Positions 36,582 to 50,700 are shown, numbered from the stretch's first letter. The stretch: DNA of 64,000 nucleotides from Ascaris suum (GCA_013433145.1 CM024174.1:7782336-7846335), one strand, 5' to 3'. Made by a program: numbers and translations. Notes: generated from the letters alone by a model not told the origin.

Positions 36582-39500
36582 ATGCAAAAAAAAAAGGAGA
36601 AAACATGTTCCCAGAACATCCTTCGAGGAAATTGCCACTTTGATCTTTGTCCATGGATTTCAATGCGCGTCACGTTTGACCGATTGAGTACGTGTAACTC
36701 CTATGCCAAGTCAGAAGCTCATTCTTGAGAAAGTTTGTTATTCGATCACTCCGTCGGGAAACACGGTTTGAACCCTACAAGTGAGCCTTTACATCTCATC
36801 ATCTGTTGGAGGCAACGAGCAGGCTGCTGTTAACGTTCTAGTACAACCATAATCGGCTTAAGCGTATTTATGCAACTATGCTCAGCTATGTTCCAGTGCT
36901 ATTTACATATTGCCACCTACCTAAGCTTATGAAGCGATAGCAAATATTTCGCATTTTGCACGGCGATTGAGATCTGTGGTGATCTGTTGGGATGCACTTT
37001 AGTCCCTGAGAGTTTGTGTTCGGCTTGAATAATTTGTACCATTTTCACTCTTGACCTACAGCGTCGACTAAAGCGGAAGCCTGTACATCATACAGCTGTC
37101 GCATGTGAGATGCTGGTATATTACGTCGCCTTACTCAAAACATCAAGTTCCTTGCGGCGCCAGAAATCTCAGAATCCGTGAGCTGTTGCTCTGGCATAGT
37201 GCTAGGCGAAGTTTGGTTCTGAGAAGTAAGTTATTGAAGGAGCCCGTCCTCGAAATCAGACGATATGTCAGTTTTTGAAAGTCACCAGAAATCTCACGAT
37301 CCTATAGATTGGCTGTTGTTTTAACAGGAGGAATACAGAGGTCTTGCGTGAAACGTGACCTTCAAAGACAGATGGTTGTGTATTTTTATCCACGAAAAGG
37401 GGCAACAACATGTGTTTAAAAGGCTACCAAAACTTCAAAAACCCCGCAACTCATGTCATCCTGTGTAAATGATTGTGGAAGATTTCCTCACTGGCCAAGC
37501 TTGGAATAGCTGTTTCGTGAGCTCAAACGACAACGACACTTTTGGAAAATCCATCGCAGCTCTCTGAACCGCGACACTTTGCAAAAAAAAAGACAATATT
37601 TGTTCCAGTCTGGGAGATTTCCTGCCTTATGCGTTGTAGCTGTCATCATCAGACGCATTTTTTCCAGTCAGTTCGACATCTTATATTTTGCTCTCGCTTG
37701 CCATTTTCTCGCTGTGCATCGTTCCTCTCCAGTCAACTCCTGCTCTACTTTCTCCTGCAACGACTGTCCACTAAATTCTGCGCTTGCCCATTCTTTTCTT
37801 TGATTTTCCACGTTCGTCCTTTATAGTTAAAGGATTTCCTGACGCCAGTATTTATTTTGCTCCAGATGTTGTACGAGAACGCCATCTCAAAAGTGCTACC
37901 ATTTCTGCGTCACTCCTCTGTCGATATCAACCAAAAGACCAGAAGTCTTGTTTCGAAAAAGGTGTGTTGATTCGATTGTTCCACGTGTTGTTATGAAGAA
38001 CTGAAAAGCAGACAAGCGTCAGAATTTTGGCATTCAAAGGTTCTCTGTGAAAGATCCACGAAAAACGTTGGCACTAATAGTGGACATTGGTCAGCTTTCG
38101 CAGGTCATGAGAATATGACGTACGGTTGATGTTCTAACGTGATTCACGGTCCGTGATCAGTTTCGCTCCGCGACAGCACAAAAAGGAAGCCATTTTAGAC
38201 TGTACTGACTCTTGTAGGAGGAACTTTGTTATATTTTCCTCTCCGTGTTTTTTTCTTGTAAGTTAGAATATTTTCCCATCTTCACAACAATTTGAAATTC
38301 AATGTCGCAAAAATTCACGAATCGTTTTGAAATTGAGACCGGCGTGGGGTGTTCCTTCTGAAAGAATCGAATTTTCGTTGATTTTGATTTTGCGAGAAGA
38401 AGAAAACTGGAAGGCGCCATCGATTTTTCTTTCTGTTGTCGCGAGTTAAAGTGCTGTTGCTGCGGCAAAAACCCCTCCAGTTCCACGGTATTCTGAAGCA
38501 CTCGTCCTCCATTCACTAGCCCGGGTCATGGAAAGACGGACCTGATGACGTTAGTGCGGCAACACAGCTGCAGAGAACTGACTCGCTGGGCAGTAAATGG
38601 GGAAGTGATAAGAACCCAATGTGGCTTGATAAAAATACTTTATAAGGGACTTCAGTTTTTGCAAGCTTTGAGTGAATGCCTTCCATCGCATGAAACCTTT
38701 CACAGGGAACTGGATAGGATATAGTTGAAGGCGGCTGTGACATTTAAAGGATGATTACAAGCGATCATACAATCTCTCCCGGAATGTCTTCAATCTCGTG
38801 GCCTAATGAACATCCGATTTCCAAACGGGCCCGCTCACACGCCTTCTTGGAGTGTCCCTGGTTTTATGCATATTGTGAACTGTGTATATTTTCTGGTCGC
38901 TGAAGTATTTACCCAGGCGTTCACAGAAATTTCCCGCAGGAAAAACATTGAGTTTGAAAGGCGTGGATAGCTAATTTCAAAACTGGCATTCTGCCAAAAG
39001 GCTCCTAGACGATGCTAAGTATTAACTGAGATCTGTTGAGAACACACACATTCCTTCTGGTTCGGACAATTTCTTGACGAATGTCCGAAGCCAGGGATTT
39101 TCGTGCCTCCTTTCATGCAATCGTGAGATACGCAGCCATTCGTTGGTGCAACAGAAGAATGTTGTTTTGGAGAGCGAGTAACTTTTAGATCTTTAGAGCT
39201 TACTGCAGCTCCAAATTACTATACAAGAGAACTCGGAGGTATCAGCAGCCGTAAACAAATTGTCTTTTTGTGTCCATCCACAGTAGAGGACCAAGTGATT
39301 TTTCGGGTGTACCGAAACAGCCAGAAATTTGAAGACCAAGAAGAACGCAGAGTCCCGTAAACTCTTAGAGTAGGCGAGGGAAGTGAGTTGGAAAATTTTT
39401 ATGATGGAAAAGGCTAAGCGAGATAAAGAGAAGCTATCCGAGCGTTTTGCGTTGAGGTGAGAGAAAGAAACAGGAATGAGTTGGTTTTTTTTTTCGCTGA

Positions 39501-41929
39501 GCCTTTTGCGTCCTCTGTGAAGAGGGTTGGCTGAATTCGAAATCGATTCCACTTCTACCTCTAGTGATGTGGTACTGGTTGCATTCTTACGTAAACTGAG
39601 GCGGTTGCTTCAGAACGGAACCGTTTGTAGCTTGCTGGTTTAAAAAGAGATGATCCTCGTTATAATCAGCAAAAGTGCTGTTGACTATTGAAGTTGTTAA
39701 ATTTGAAACATCGCTCAGTATCTTTTAGTACCCGACAACCTGCTTTAGTGACCGATACGAGTGCATGGCATCTTGTGACCGTTGGATTGCTCGCCGCCGT
39801 TGCATTTACGTCGCTTGCGTACTTATTCCTCATTGGCATTGCATGGCTCCCCTTATCCAGTTGCAGCATGTAATAGGAGTGCTCGAGAATGTTGTTTGCA
39901 AATGCACTTGAAAGGCAACTACTGTAGTCTTTCGTTTGATGGGGTAGGGCTATATAGGACGCGGGCCACACCAATAGGGAAAACTGTTAGTGCGTCCTCC
40001 AGAAGGTTATAGCCTCTTTGGAAACTTCCTTTGGAGAGCTTCGATGATGCATCATTTCAGATATGGATAATTTCTTTGCCACATAGTGCAACAGTTCCGG
40101 GAGAGGTATGCTGCAAAGGCTTGATGCAAGAGGGCACTCCTGTTTCCCTTCCGTCTGCCCACGTGCATCTTTTTTCCGTTTGTTCCGTTTGCACAAGGAG
40201 ACGCTTCTCTTGTGAACATATTCTCTTGCCGTTTTTTGTCATTTGAAAACCTTCATACTCATATTCCCATTCTCTCTTTGCAAGGATAAGACGAAAAATC
40301 GTGCTCAGTGCATACCAAAATTCGAAGCGTCGGGTCAGTTGCCTTCCTTTTGAATGTTGATGACCCCATATCAGCTGTGTTGTTGTCTCACTCTTGTCTA
40401 TTCCCATGATGTATTCGACTTCATTAGCAGGAGCACACGAATGATGACAAACTGGCAAAAAGTACCGCGTATATCGCGAGAGGAACATCGTCGTTTATCC
40501 ACTAGTGACCTTTAGTACGTTTAGGCAATGGCAACAATTTAGCATCGGTATGTTCTGGAGGCAGAATTGGTTGGAGGCACTTTATCGCATTCAGTTCGGT
40601 GCACTTATCATTATACAGAAATCAATTGGCGTACTATAGTGGACTCTCCAGAAGTATTTAAGAAAATGGGTAAATGCACCGCTGAATTTTATAGTAATAA
40701 AAATAAGTTTTTATTTATATGATAAAGAAAACCTGGAATCGCGCGTCCAATACGGTTTGGCATACAACAGTAAACTCACTACGGCAGTTATCGTTTTGGG
40801 CGAGTGTTGCCATCGTATAGCTGAGTTAAGAATAAAACGTTTGCATCCGTACTACAATTGTCGGTGTGAACCCCTCAGTATCATTGTCATATTGATTTCC
40901 GTGTATATTATTCTCTTATATCGCTAATTATCGCATGTATTGTAGAGCGAAGCAAAATAATTTGAGTGACAATGTTTGTGATGATTACAAGAGAATAAAA
41001 GTTGGAACGGCCTGAGATCTTTTGCTTAAATTGCGTTGCATATATTAGAGGTTGCTTTTTTTCTTTTTTGCACATTAGTTTCTCATCCCGAAATCAATGT
41101 CGCTTCCGGAACTTATGATTGTTCTGCAAAGGAGGGGGGGTGATCGACGAAAGATATCCAATCTCCGCACACACTCGACGGACAGTGCTTCCGGCGCTGA
41201 GGGTTTCAAAATGGCTAAGGATTGCTTACTTAGCGCGCACCTTTCGGTCGTTTGTTTCACTCAAAAGGAATCATCAGAACCATATCGCAGCTGGACATGT
41301 GATTTAGGTATGAAAGGCCGCTGAATTCGGCTTGAATATCCGTCTGCTTGTGGTTATACATCCTTTCAGTAGGGAATTTCTATATAGTTTTAGACTTGTG
41401 GTCTCTCAAAATGAACTATATTCTTCGCATGTTGACTTGCTTCATTGGTCATTTTTCTGGCATTTCATATGCCCCTACCTCCACTGCAATATCTTCGACC
41501 GTGTCAAAACTGCAAATTACATTCTGCAGTTGTTTCAGCACGAGTGCATCGAGCACTACCGCAAAGCCTTCATAACTACTGCCCCTATATCAAAGCATTG
41601 AAAACGTCCAAAAGTATTTCATCCTTAAAGCTTCTAGGGCGTTTCTTGGTCCCTATAAGGCCGACTTAAGATTTTCGTTGTTGAGGGTTTATACTATATA
41701 AGGGTAATGCTTGATTTGATATTATGCCACAAAATTATCAGTGGATTTTTGACAAATCGCTCGATAGCCTCTTTGCTGTCTCTTCTTATCGCAGCCGCCG
41801 TGTTCGTCGTTTTCAATTGGCACGCAAGACATGCTCATTAAACAATGTTCTACACAGCACCCAGTACATAGGTACGCTTTTGGATAGCCTTTAGAAAATG
41901 TTGTAGAGGCTGGGAATTTGACTGTATTG
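36582..41929. other. Intergenic, no confident gene
   Basis: Short ORFs only. The best is 39697-39873 (plus): a frame ending in one hydrophobic helix (WHLVTVGLLAAVAFTSLAYL) right before the stop, as in a tail-anchored protein, but without a confirmed upstream exon. Confidence 0.4.
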
Positions 41930-42120
41930 AGACCCCGTGTTTGGAAGGGGTCCCCTGGGCTCGCGCACCCGCCATCTGAAATGATGAATGATGCCCCCGC
42001 TCGGCGAAGGAGCTTTTCGCTCCTGCGCACGTGGTTGAGTTCTCAGAAAGCCCACGGGGGCGGAGTTCCCGAGAGTGGGTCCCCGGCCGGGGTGGGGGGA
42101 GAATGGAAAGCGCCCGTCCT
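41930..42120. other. GC-rich patch
   Basis: A stretch of about 190 bp with long G/C runs (for example CCCCGGCCGGGGTGGGGGG near 42091) inside AT-leaning DNA. It includes a small hairpin AGGAGC-TTTTC-GCTCCT (42008-42024). It directly precedes the small ORF at 42124, so it may be a promoter or exon 1 region, or an insertion. Confidence 0.55.
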
Positions 42121-42123
42121 GTT

Positions 42124-42348
42124 ATGAGAATTTCCACATCGTTCATGCTATTGTGCTGCATCGTTTTCATGGGTAGCTGTAATGGGAATAATTTTCGAAA
42201 GGTTGCAGTGTCGGCATATCTTTTGGCAACTCGTTTGATGCAGAAATGTGGCGTACTTTTGCTGCGGATGCACGTTGCAGCCCAAGATGCATGTTTTTCG
42301 CAAGTGCACTGGCACCACTTATTAGAAGCAGGTGGTAGCAAATTTTAG
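42124..42348 (+). CDS. Hypothetical small secreted protein, 74 aa
   Basis: The ATG at 42124 gives MRISTSFMLLCCIVFMGSC, a signal-peptide-like start, then NG NNFRKVAVSAYLLATRLM and a short tail with two Cys, stopping at TAG (42346-42348). A longer frame opens upstream in the GC-rich patch, but the hydrophobic start favours 42124. A minus-strand frame (41850-42341) overlaps. No family is recognised. Confidence 0.3.
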   Translation: MRISTSFMLLCCIVFMGSCNGNNFRKVAVSAYLLATRLMQKCGVLLLRMHVAAQDACFSQVHWHHLLEAGGSKF

Positions 42349-42791
42349 AACCCGCTTGCAGAGAGTGTCATTTTCCCGACTAGCGAGAGGGACTGTGATA
42401 ATTTTATGTTTTGTTGGAATAAAGAAGTGTAGTGAAGCGAACTTCCTCTTGCAAAGTGCTAAGAAATGAGATGAGGAGCAAAATGCGTTTTCTATATATG
42501 TGTGCTACAGAGTGAAGTTGTTAGGATTACTGTCTCTAGTTTGCGGCAGGTTATTCGCTCTTGTTTTAGTATTCTTTTTTAATGGTTCCATATTCGACCT
42601 GGGAAGTTTGGTCCGCCGTGATGTGGATGACAGCGTGAACAGGTGCCATTAACCGTGACGGCTTCTGTAGAGACTAGTTTTCCGATCTCCGCTGTGAAAT
42701 GTTGAGGGAAGTAAAGAAACCAAGTGCATGAGCCGAATAACGAGCTCTCGGAGGTGGCAGTCTTGTTGCGTCTCAGTTCCTTGCGCTATTC

Positions 42792-43160
42792 GTGTTTTCT
42801 GCAATACCAGCGTCTCTGATCGATAATCAACTTTCGCATTCTATGTTGGACGACGCCTTTTCATTACTCACCCGAATACGGATTTCGTGTATAATTAGGA
42901 CATGCTACAGAGAGGTGGATTGCTCAAGTAAGGAGGTAAAGGGTCACCACTGTCGATCTGTCGATCCCATCGCCCTTTCCCCCCTCGACATCCATGAAGC
43001 TGACACCCGTAGTCAGTGGTTCGGAGGAATCTGGATTGAAAAGGAAGGAGAAAACTGGGAGAAGCGCGATGTGGAATTCTTCATGGTAGAGGACAACAAA
43101 GGCAAAAAATGGGTCCAGTGCAGTATCTGCAGACGAATGCTTGCTATTGATTCATCTTAA
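42792..43160 (+). CDS. Hypothetical ORF with C-terminal Cys-x2-Cys
   Basis: A 122-codon frame. Its second half looks coding: HEADTRSQWFGGIWIEKEGE, then VEFFMVEDNKGKKWVQCSIC and RRMLAIDSS before the stop. WVQC-x2-C resembles the first half of a CW or PHD-type zinc finger, but the remaining ligands are missing, so it is either truncated or spliced on. No family is assigned. Confidence 0.3.
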   Translation: MFSAIPASLIDNQLSHSMLDDAFSLLTRIRISCIIRTCYREVDCSSKEVKGHHCRSVDPIALSPLDIHEADTRSQWFGGIWIEKEGENWEKRDVEFFMVEDNKGKKWVQCSICRRMLAIDSS

Positions 43161-44724
43161 TATGGCTGCCTTCGCGGGAGGGGAATCGTGGTGAACTCCG
43201 AACACCGAATACAGCACGATGCCGGAGAGGATCCGTATTACAGAGGGACTAATATGCGGGACTGTGCTGAGGAGAAAAGCCCTTCGAAGTAAAGTCATTT
43301 TGGCAGACCAGTTCCACCCGTCGTCGACGAGTCCGGGGTTTGCTTTGCTCGTGTTCGTTTGCTGAACCATCTGTAGTGTGATGATGCACATTCGAAGGCG
43401 CAAATTTCACTGCAAATAAAGGAGTACTGGACAAGAGGAACAGCGACATAGTAGTGGGTGATGACACTTTATAGGACAGGAAATCGGCCACAAGTCGTGA
43501 ACGGTGTTTAATTCGTCGCAGTAGTGCTGAGACCGCTTTCGGCTACATCAACAGAAAACTGAAGGCCGGCAGAACAGAAAACTCAAAATTACACAGTATG
43601 TTTATTGAGGTATGGAAGACTTCTATGGATGAAATCTTCATTTACGATGGGGTCGAGCGCGGGCTTTCACGTCGCTATATGGAATGAAGCGTCATGATTA
43701 GGCGTGTTGAATACTGCGCATGGAATTTGCGTTGTTAGTTTCATAGATGAGAGCACTTGCCGGAAAGCTTCCTAGGCTTACTGTTTGGTATACAGATCGC
43801 TTTAATATGCTGTCACCAAGTCCTGGAATAATTTGAAAACTTCGGACACTTGAGCCACTCGTTAGAATCCCTTCCTATGATTGTATGCTTATTGCGATAG
43901 CACATACATCATTGTTCTCTCTATTCGTTTATTGAGTCGATTAATTCAGTCATTGGTTGGTAATGTTCACATATATTAGTGGCGAATACTTCTACTTCGT
44001 TTAACTCGCCATTATCGAGGTACCCTACAATTTCTTACGTACGTAAATTTGCACTACTTTTTATTCGTCATTTGCATATCCATGCCACACTTGATATTCG
44101 CACTATCTAGTTATGCATAACACTTGAAAGTTTCACGTTTTTTGTGTTAAGTATCTATCCTTTTTCAAGCTCAACGAATCTATTGCCCACAATACCCGCC
44201 TGTAAACGTCTTTGTCCGTTGACTTCCAGCTGCTGGGAGGGATCACTGGAGCCTTGGGTTATTCTAGATTCTTCGCATACCATCCGCCGTATAGAGGTGA
44301 CACCCTTGGGAATGGGCATATTGGCTACAGTGTTGGGTGATTTAACAGGGCAGGATGCAGATTAATCATTTAGGTTTCAGGGTTGATGTTGCTTCCGGCC
44401 TTTGAGCGGTCGCTGTTTCTCTGAATGTTTGACGTGGCAAACTTTGTTGAATGCTAATGAAGGGCGGTTGACGAGGGAGTGGTATATAAGCATGAAGCAT
44501 TCGGCGATTCGAGTGGGCAGTGGGCGGTTGGCGTTTTCGCGGTGCTGATGAAAACGTTAGGTGAATGAGTACTCATCGATACGGTCCTTTCTTCGGATCA
44601 TTTTTTTCCGCATTCCTCGTCTGTGCTAAATTTTGACCATTCTTTGTAGGCTGCAGAAGATTTGCTGTTACCCCTTTTAAGCTAATGCATTGCAGTTTTT
44701 CGATTTATCGTTGATATTGCTTTT

Positions 44725-44736
44725 ATCTCTTTTCAG
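44725..44736 (+). promoter_or_regulatory. Probable trans-splice/5' acceptor of the CK2alpha-like gene
   Basis: TATCTCTTTTCAG ends at 44736 and is followed by a 43-bp leader before the ATG at 44780, with no visible upstream coding exon. In nematodes this arrangement usually marks spliced-leader addition. Confidence 0.55.
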
Positions 44737-47700
44737 TGTGAACTGCACAGTCAACGGTTGATAACTACTGGTGGCTAGGATGCCTGTTGAAAGCGTTTCC
44801 AGGATCTATGCAGAAGTAAGTCGCGGTTGGCACACGCCTTTATGAGGGCATCATAAGATGGAATATCCTGTTCATTTGTAAGCAGTATATGTATGAGCGG
44901 CACTTCCAGCTTGGAATGGAGAAGAAGGCCGTTGGCTGTTCTTTATAATTTTCAGATTTGGAATGTGGAACCGTTCTTGTTCTGCAGTGCAGCAGTTTGC
45001 TGAAGTGCCTTGTTGGTGATTGCAAACGGCTCGCTAATAGCATGCGAGCAGCTAATCTGAGCTCTGAAAGAGAATTGATTGACGAATTTAACGATGTTTA
45101 TTTTCAAGTTCCATCTCGCTGAAAAGCGTTCCTTTCTTTGGAAGTATTGGCGATGAACCATTTTTGCTTATGTCATTATTCGCCCAGACGGAGCGAAGTT
45201 TGACATTTTGTTCGTTCCATAAAATTCTCATTTTTATCCGCTTGATATTATTTTAGGTGAATGAAAACATGCCGATGAACTATTGGGATTATGAGAATCA
45301 CACCGTGGTATGGAATGATATGGACGATTACCAATTGGTACAAAGACTCGGCCGCGGCAAGTACAGCGAAGTGTTTGAGGCAGTCAGAATGTCCACCAAC
45401 CAGAAATGTGTCGTCAAGGTTCTCAAGGTAAGGATACCGTAGTTTCGATATTATTGAGTTTACAGTAGCATGTTAACTCTTAATCGACGAGTCTCTGCTT
45501 TCTAACCTTTTCTTTGGTGTCAGCGCTGGTGAACTGTTGAACCTTACAGCTTCCTTTTCAATTTCTCGTCGCTTGAATTTTATGTTTCCTTCGTTTAGCC
45601 CTCTTCTTTTTGCGTTCAGGCGCACTCTCCGCATTTTCACAAAAGCGCTTCACGCGACATCTCAATATAAATGCATGCTGTGCTGTTCGCGTGCTACTCC
45701 ACATCTCTACCTGTCCGTCGATGTGTTTAAGAGTTGCGGCTCGTGAGCTAATGAAATCGCTTTCGGAAGATTGGTAGTGATGTAGGTTCCCGGTCACGGC
45801 TCAGTTTACTGGGTTCGATTCTCTCGCCACCAGAGACGTGTTAACCGTTAAGGTATCGTCAATCTGCAACGGTTTTTGATGCAGCTGCTTAGAAACATTT
45901 AAGCGCAAATCGGTGCTCCCAGCAGCTCGAACGATACGCGCTCGGAAGGTTCTCTTTTTAAATAGGGACCCCCGTATGTGGTCTGCAAATAATGCACCTT
46001 GTATAACAACGCATTCGTTTCACAGTCGAACTGACCCCTTATAGAAACCTGGAAGTTTTCGCTGTTCCGACCCGCCTACCCATGAACTGCTATCTAAGGA
46101 ATCGTAAATTGTACACGAACTTTTGAATACTTCGAGATGCGCGCTGCTTTTTCCCACGTTCATGGGTGAACTTCGACTTAAATTAGAAACTCCTGTGAAG
46201 TAGACAATATTAATCAAATCTTACTGCACCGTGTTTGACTTTGTTCAATCCTACCGACCATATCTGGGCGCGCGCGGACACGATGTCGTCTTGTTGCAGT
46301 TTGCGACACCAGATTTACAAAAGTTTGATAGAACTATAGTAACGAATTTTTGTCGCAGGGTTTTACCCTCAATCGTTGTGGCCATATAGCCATTGCTTGT
46401 GTGACATTTGCACGGTGTGGTGGGATACAATGGATTGCAAAATCGCATATTGCACAGATTGTCTACAACGCCTCGTTGCTTTGTTGTTTATGAGTTATTG
46501 AGGCACCTGAAAACCCTCATGGTGGCCTCACCCTTCACTGACTTTCCTCCACCTTATTTTCGTTGTTGCTTGCAAGCGGTTAAAATTTCAGAACCGTGTT
46601 ACTTGCGAAGCACGCACTGCACAAAAGAAGCATTTAAAATCGATCATTTCAGCATCTCACCACAAGCAACATTGAGGATCCCATGCTGTTCTCAGAAAAT
46701 ATTGACGCATCATTCCCGTCTTTAATCTCTCTCATAAAGAATATTTCTCAGTTATCTTGATAGAATTGATTTCGCTTACTACCAAATGGTTATTCTCATC
46801 TTTCCAGCGCTTAAGGGTACAGTACTCTCACATCCGTCGCACTTTTGCCTGCTGCCTGCATAGTTCTTGATTCGAAAAGCAGTGAAATGAAGGTGTTCTC
46901 AGGCCGATGCGAACTAGGAGGCAGGGAGTTTCCTCTTCTTGAGGGGAGCATTATGCGTGATCAGTGGATCCCAGGGGCAAAATTTTCACCGCTTAATCTA
47001 GATTATCAGTGAGGTGCTGTCTTCATTCGTCCAGTGAAAAAGCGTGGTGTAGGGTACAGGCATGCATTTATTTCCTCCGAGCTTGTCGCTGTAGGAGAAT
47101 ATGATTGTAAAAATTTTCATTGTTTTTCCTATCTTCTCTTTAGCAGACATTTTTCTTGCGGCCCAATGTTAGCAATAGTAGGTGTACCAAAAGTAGTACT
47201 CACTATCAAATGTTCTATGAGGTTTCTGCAGGTTTTCGCCGCAACTTTCGGCATTCGATTTATTTAAAATCTTTGCCATTGAATGCATTCGGCGAGCGTC
47301 GGCGATCCTGAAAACGTCTATTCAACAACTTTCAGCGTTAAATTCTCCAGGCGGCTGTCATCACAGTACTGTACCGTAACCAGTTGGGTGTCTCTCACAC
47401 CACTTCGCATTATCCGCTTGAAGCTTGCTATGGAAAATTATTTTTATCCAGCCGCGAGTCGAGACCCCAGTTAGCGATCCCTCACTTCCTTCACTTCCTC
47501 CAGTTACTTCGAATTCACCTTGCACATGTCTTACAGATCCTGGTCGTTCGTTGTTTCTGCTTTCCTCATCCCACAGAAAGTTTGACGGTTTAAAAGGTCC
47601 TTATTAGAATGAATGCGTCTATATCCATCTTTTTCCCTATAAATTGCGTTATCCAATTTTGTTTTATTAAAATGTTGTCGTTTTCATTGTTTCTCCACTG

Positions 47701-50700
47701 TAAAATTCAGAAGCATTCAAAAATCGCGGTCTCCTCGGAAACATCGCCCCGAAACAAGTTTTAATTTTTGAACGGTAGGGGAAGGTCGTTGCTGAAGAGA
47801 ACATTCTTTATTGCAGCCTACAAATGCAACGATTGTTCTGCGCATTTACCATCTACGAAGTGATGTGTTTCAGACGAAGAAAGTGCCGAAAACTGTTATA
47901 TTCAAAGAGCTCACTTGTTTATGCGGGAAATTTCATCATGATAGGGAGGTTTTTCCCCGCTTTTTTAGACATCCAAATTTTCCCCAGCCATCTTCACTGT
48001 GGTTAACCTGCCCGGACCAGATTGCAAATCCGCTAAATGCAATCACAACACAAAGCTTCTAATCCTGCAGTTCTATAGATGGTTCTTACCGAACGAAGTG
48101 TGTATCACTTTTCTGAATTTTGCTATCGCAATATTTAGCTGCAGTACTTTCCTAATGATGAGTGCAATGTCGCTTCCCTGATTTTTGAGGTCATCCGAGT
48201 CTACCACCAGTCAGCTCTCTATTTTTGTTAGCTGGCTTGGACAATGTGTGATGCGTGATATGATCTGTCTAGAAGGCTTCTATAAAGCGACACTTTAGAC
48301 GTCTTCTCTAACCATAGTTTTAAGTCGTAATTGAACAATCTTAAAACTCAGAAGGGCAGTGACACTTCTCGTTTGTTTTTCGGTTTGTTCATCATATAAA
48401 CGTTGACTTAACTACGACAGTATTTTCTTAGACAGTTAAAAACGGTCTTCTCAACTGTCCTCATGATAGGTGAATGTGATGCAAAGCAAGGTCAGCTGAC
48501 GTGCTTATAAAACGCCTCTATGAAATTTCCTGCAGGAGGCTATCGGAGAATGTGGCACTAATTTTTACGAATAGGCGACCTCCGAAAATATGTGGTTTTT
48601 CGGTATGCCGAAATATTTTAGCATTCTTTCTTGAATAAATGTCGGTTTCAAAAATGTTCTTTTTCAAATAGGCCGAAACTTATAAGTGTCGTTCTGGTCA
48701 TGTCCACTCTTCTATTTTCCATGTTATTTTCGGTTATAATATTTCTGTGTGGATGAGCAGTGCTAACGACAGCTTAGCCGAAGGAGGGAGAGTGTGGCCT
48801 CGGTGAGGGGGCGAGGTTGTCCTTTCCATTCACTTGTGACATCATTCTCTCCTCAGTGAACCCTTGATCCTTTACGCATGTGCGGTGCTGTCTTGTCGTG
48901 TATCACTTTTTCAGTGCCTAATCGTTAACCCTCTAATAGAGCAATGCACTTGCCAATTTTCGAACTTACAAATTTCGCTCACAGCTATTTACCGGCAAAT
49001 GTAGCAGCAATTGTTAGGTCAGCTCCCTTTGCCGTACACCTTTCTACCCTCTCGAAGCAGCACAAAAGTCTCAGAGACTATTTTGACGTCAATTTCTTGA
49101 GATCATTGGTGCCCAAAAGCCGACATCGGTTTGCACAGCACTCGCTTGAATTGCTAGCTGTTCGGGTATTCGCTCTCTATTGGGTGGAAGGACGTTCCCA
49201 AATCCACCCTATCTTCCCTGGTTCTTCCAATACCGTTCTTACACCGTCCATCGATGTTTCTTTAAAGAGCTCTCAAATCCTCTTGGAGGCCGGAAGCTCT
49301 CTTGGGGTCACACATTGATTTAAAAGAGGAAAGGGGAAGAGAACAAGATACAAAGAAATGTCCATTTGCACTTCCTCTCTGTCTTCATTTTTCTTCCTTT
49401 GCATCATTGAGGTTGTAGACCTCATTATAGGAAGGGAAGAGTTGATCGCTATGTTCGCTGTCACAACTGATTGTAGTGAGTTTGCAGCCCGTGAGGAAGA
49501 TGAAAATAAAGCGTGAAATCAAGGTGCTAGAGAATCTGAGGCAGGGTGTGAACATCATAACGCTGTTGGACGTCGTGAAGGATCCTGTGTCTCGTACTCC
49601 CGCCCTCATCTTCGAATACGTCAATAACTGTCGTCCTTTGGTATGCTGTTGTTCGTTTTAAAGTTCCCACTGCAGATGAAATGTTTTCTGAATTTCTGTT
49701 GGCTTCGCTGTTAGTGACTCCGTCATGTTAGATAGCGCTTGTATTTCATTTCATTCACAAAATGAACCGAGACTCTATGCGCCCAGAACAGCACAATTTC
49801 TCCATTACTTTATGAGTTAATTTCGTTCCGTCGAAAAATGTTGTGTATATTTCCGATCCTGTGGCAGATTAAGTTGTCTCTAAAGTTCTGGGATAGCCTC
49901 TGACCGAAGGGAAGAGTAGAAAGAGGCGAATTCATTACTGACGTCATGTGTCAGCTAACCAGTAGTGCCATATGCTTGTGCAGACAATTCTAGCTGCTCG
50001 AGCGCTAGTCACTTACATATGGTCTCTGCTTCGTTTAGCTTCTCAGAGATTGGTACCTTCTCACAAACTGACGTTTGATTGCTTCTTTCCGCCAGGCCGT
50101 TCTATATGAGCCCAAAATATGACTTATCTTACTGGTTATGTTTATACAGTTTCCTAGTATATGTCAGGCGTTAACGGATTTGGATGTTCGTTATTATCTG
50201 AACGAGCTGCTGAAGGCGTTGGATTATTGTCACTCACAGGGTATCATGCACCGTGACGTGAAGCCTCAAAATATTGCGATTGACCACCATCGAAGAACGG
50301 TAACGTTCTTTTCGCCCTACTCATCGTCTGCTTCCGTCTCTCTAGATGCCGTAGTTAGTAGCAACCTAGTGGTTTAGTGATTTCTTTTCCCATCGAACCT
50401 TTCAATTCTTCAAGATTATTGGAGCTGTTCCGTTTGTTTCTCTGCTGAAACGCGTTGCTCTAATGTGCTAAGCGTAGATTTCTAATTGAAATTCCGCAGT
50501 GCCTCGATGCCTCTATGTTCCACTGATTTGGATCGCGTGAGACGCGAGGAACAGCCGGTAAGTTATGTTGACAGAATAAATATAACATGATTTCTTTTGT
50601 AAGTGGTCGTTTATTTGCACAGCTGCTGACAACTGCAGCGATACGGTTTAGGAGTCAAATCGCGTCCATTCAGATGCGATAAGGAACAATGTTTTTAGCG

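Noticed and set aside
42124..42348. Insulin-like peptide (signal peptide followed by a CG... motif)
   Set aside because: Cys spacing (15 residues between the two Cys) does not match an insulin B chain and no A chain follows.
45745..45835. tRNA-like string GGGTTCGATTCTC ending near CCACCA
   Set aside because: No 5' acceptor arm complementary to TCTCGCC upstream, and eukaryotic tRNA genes do not encode CCA.
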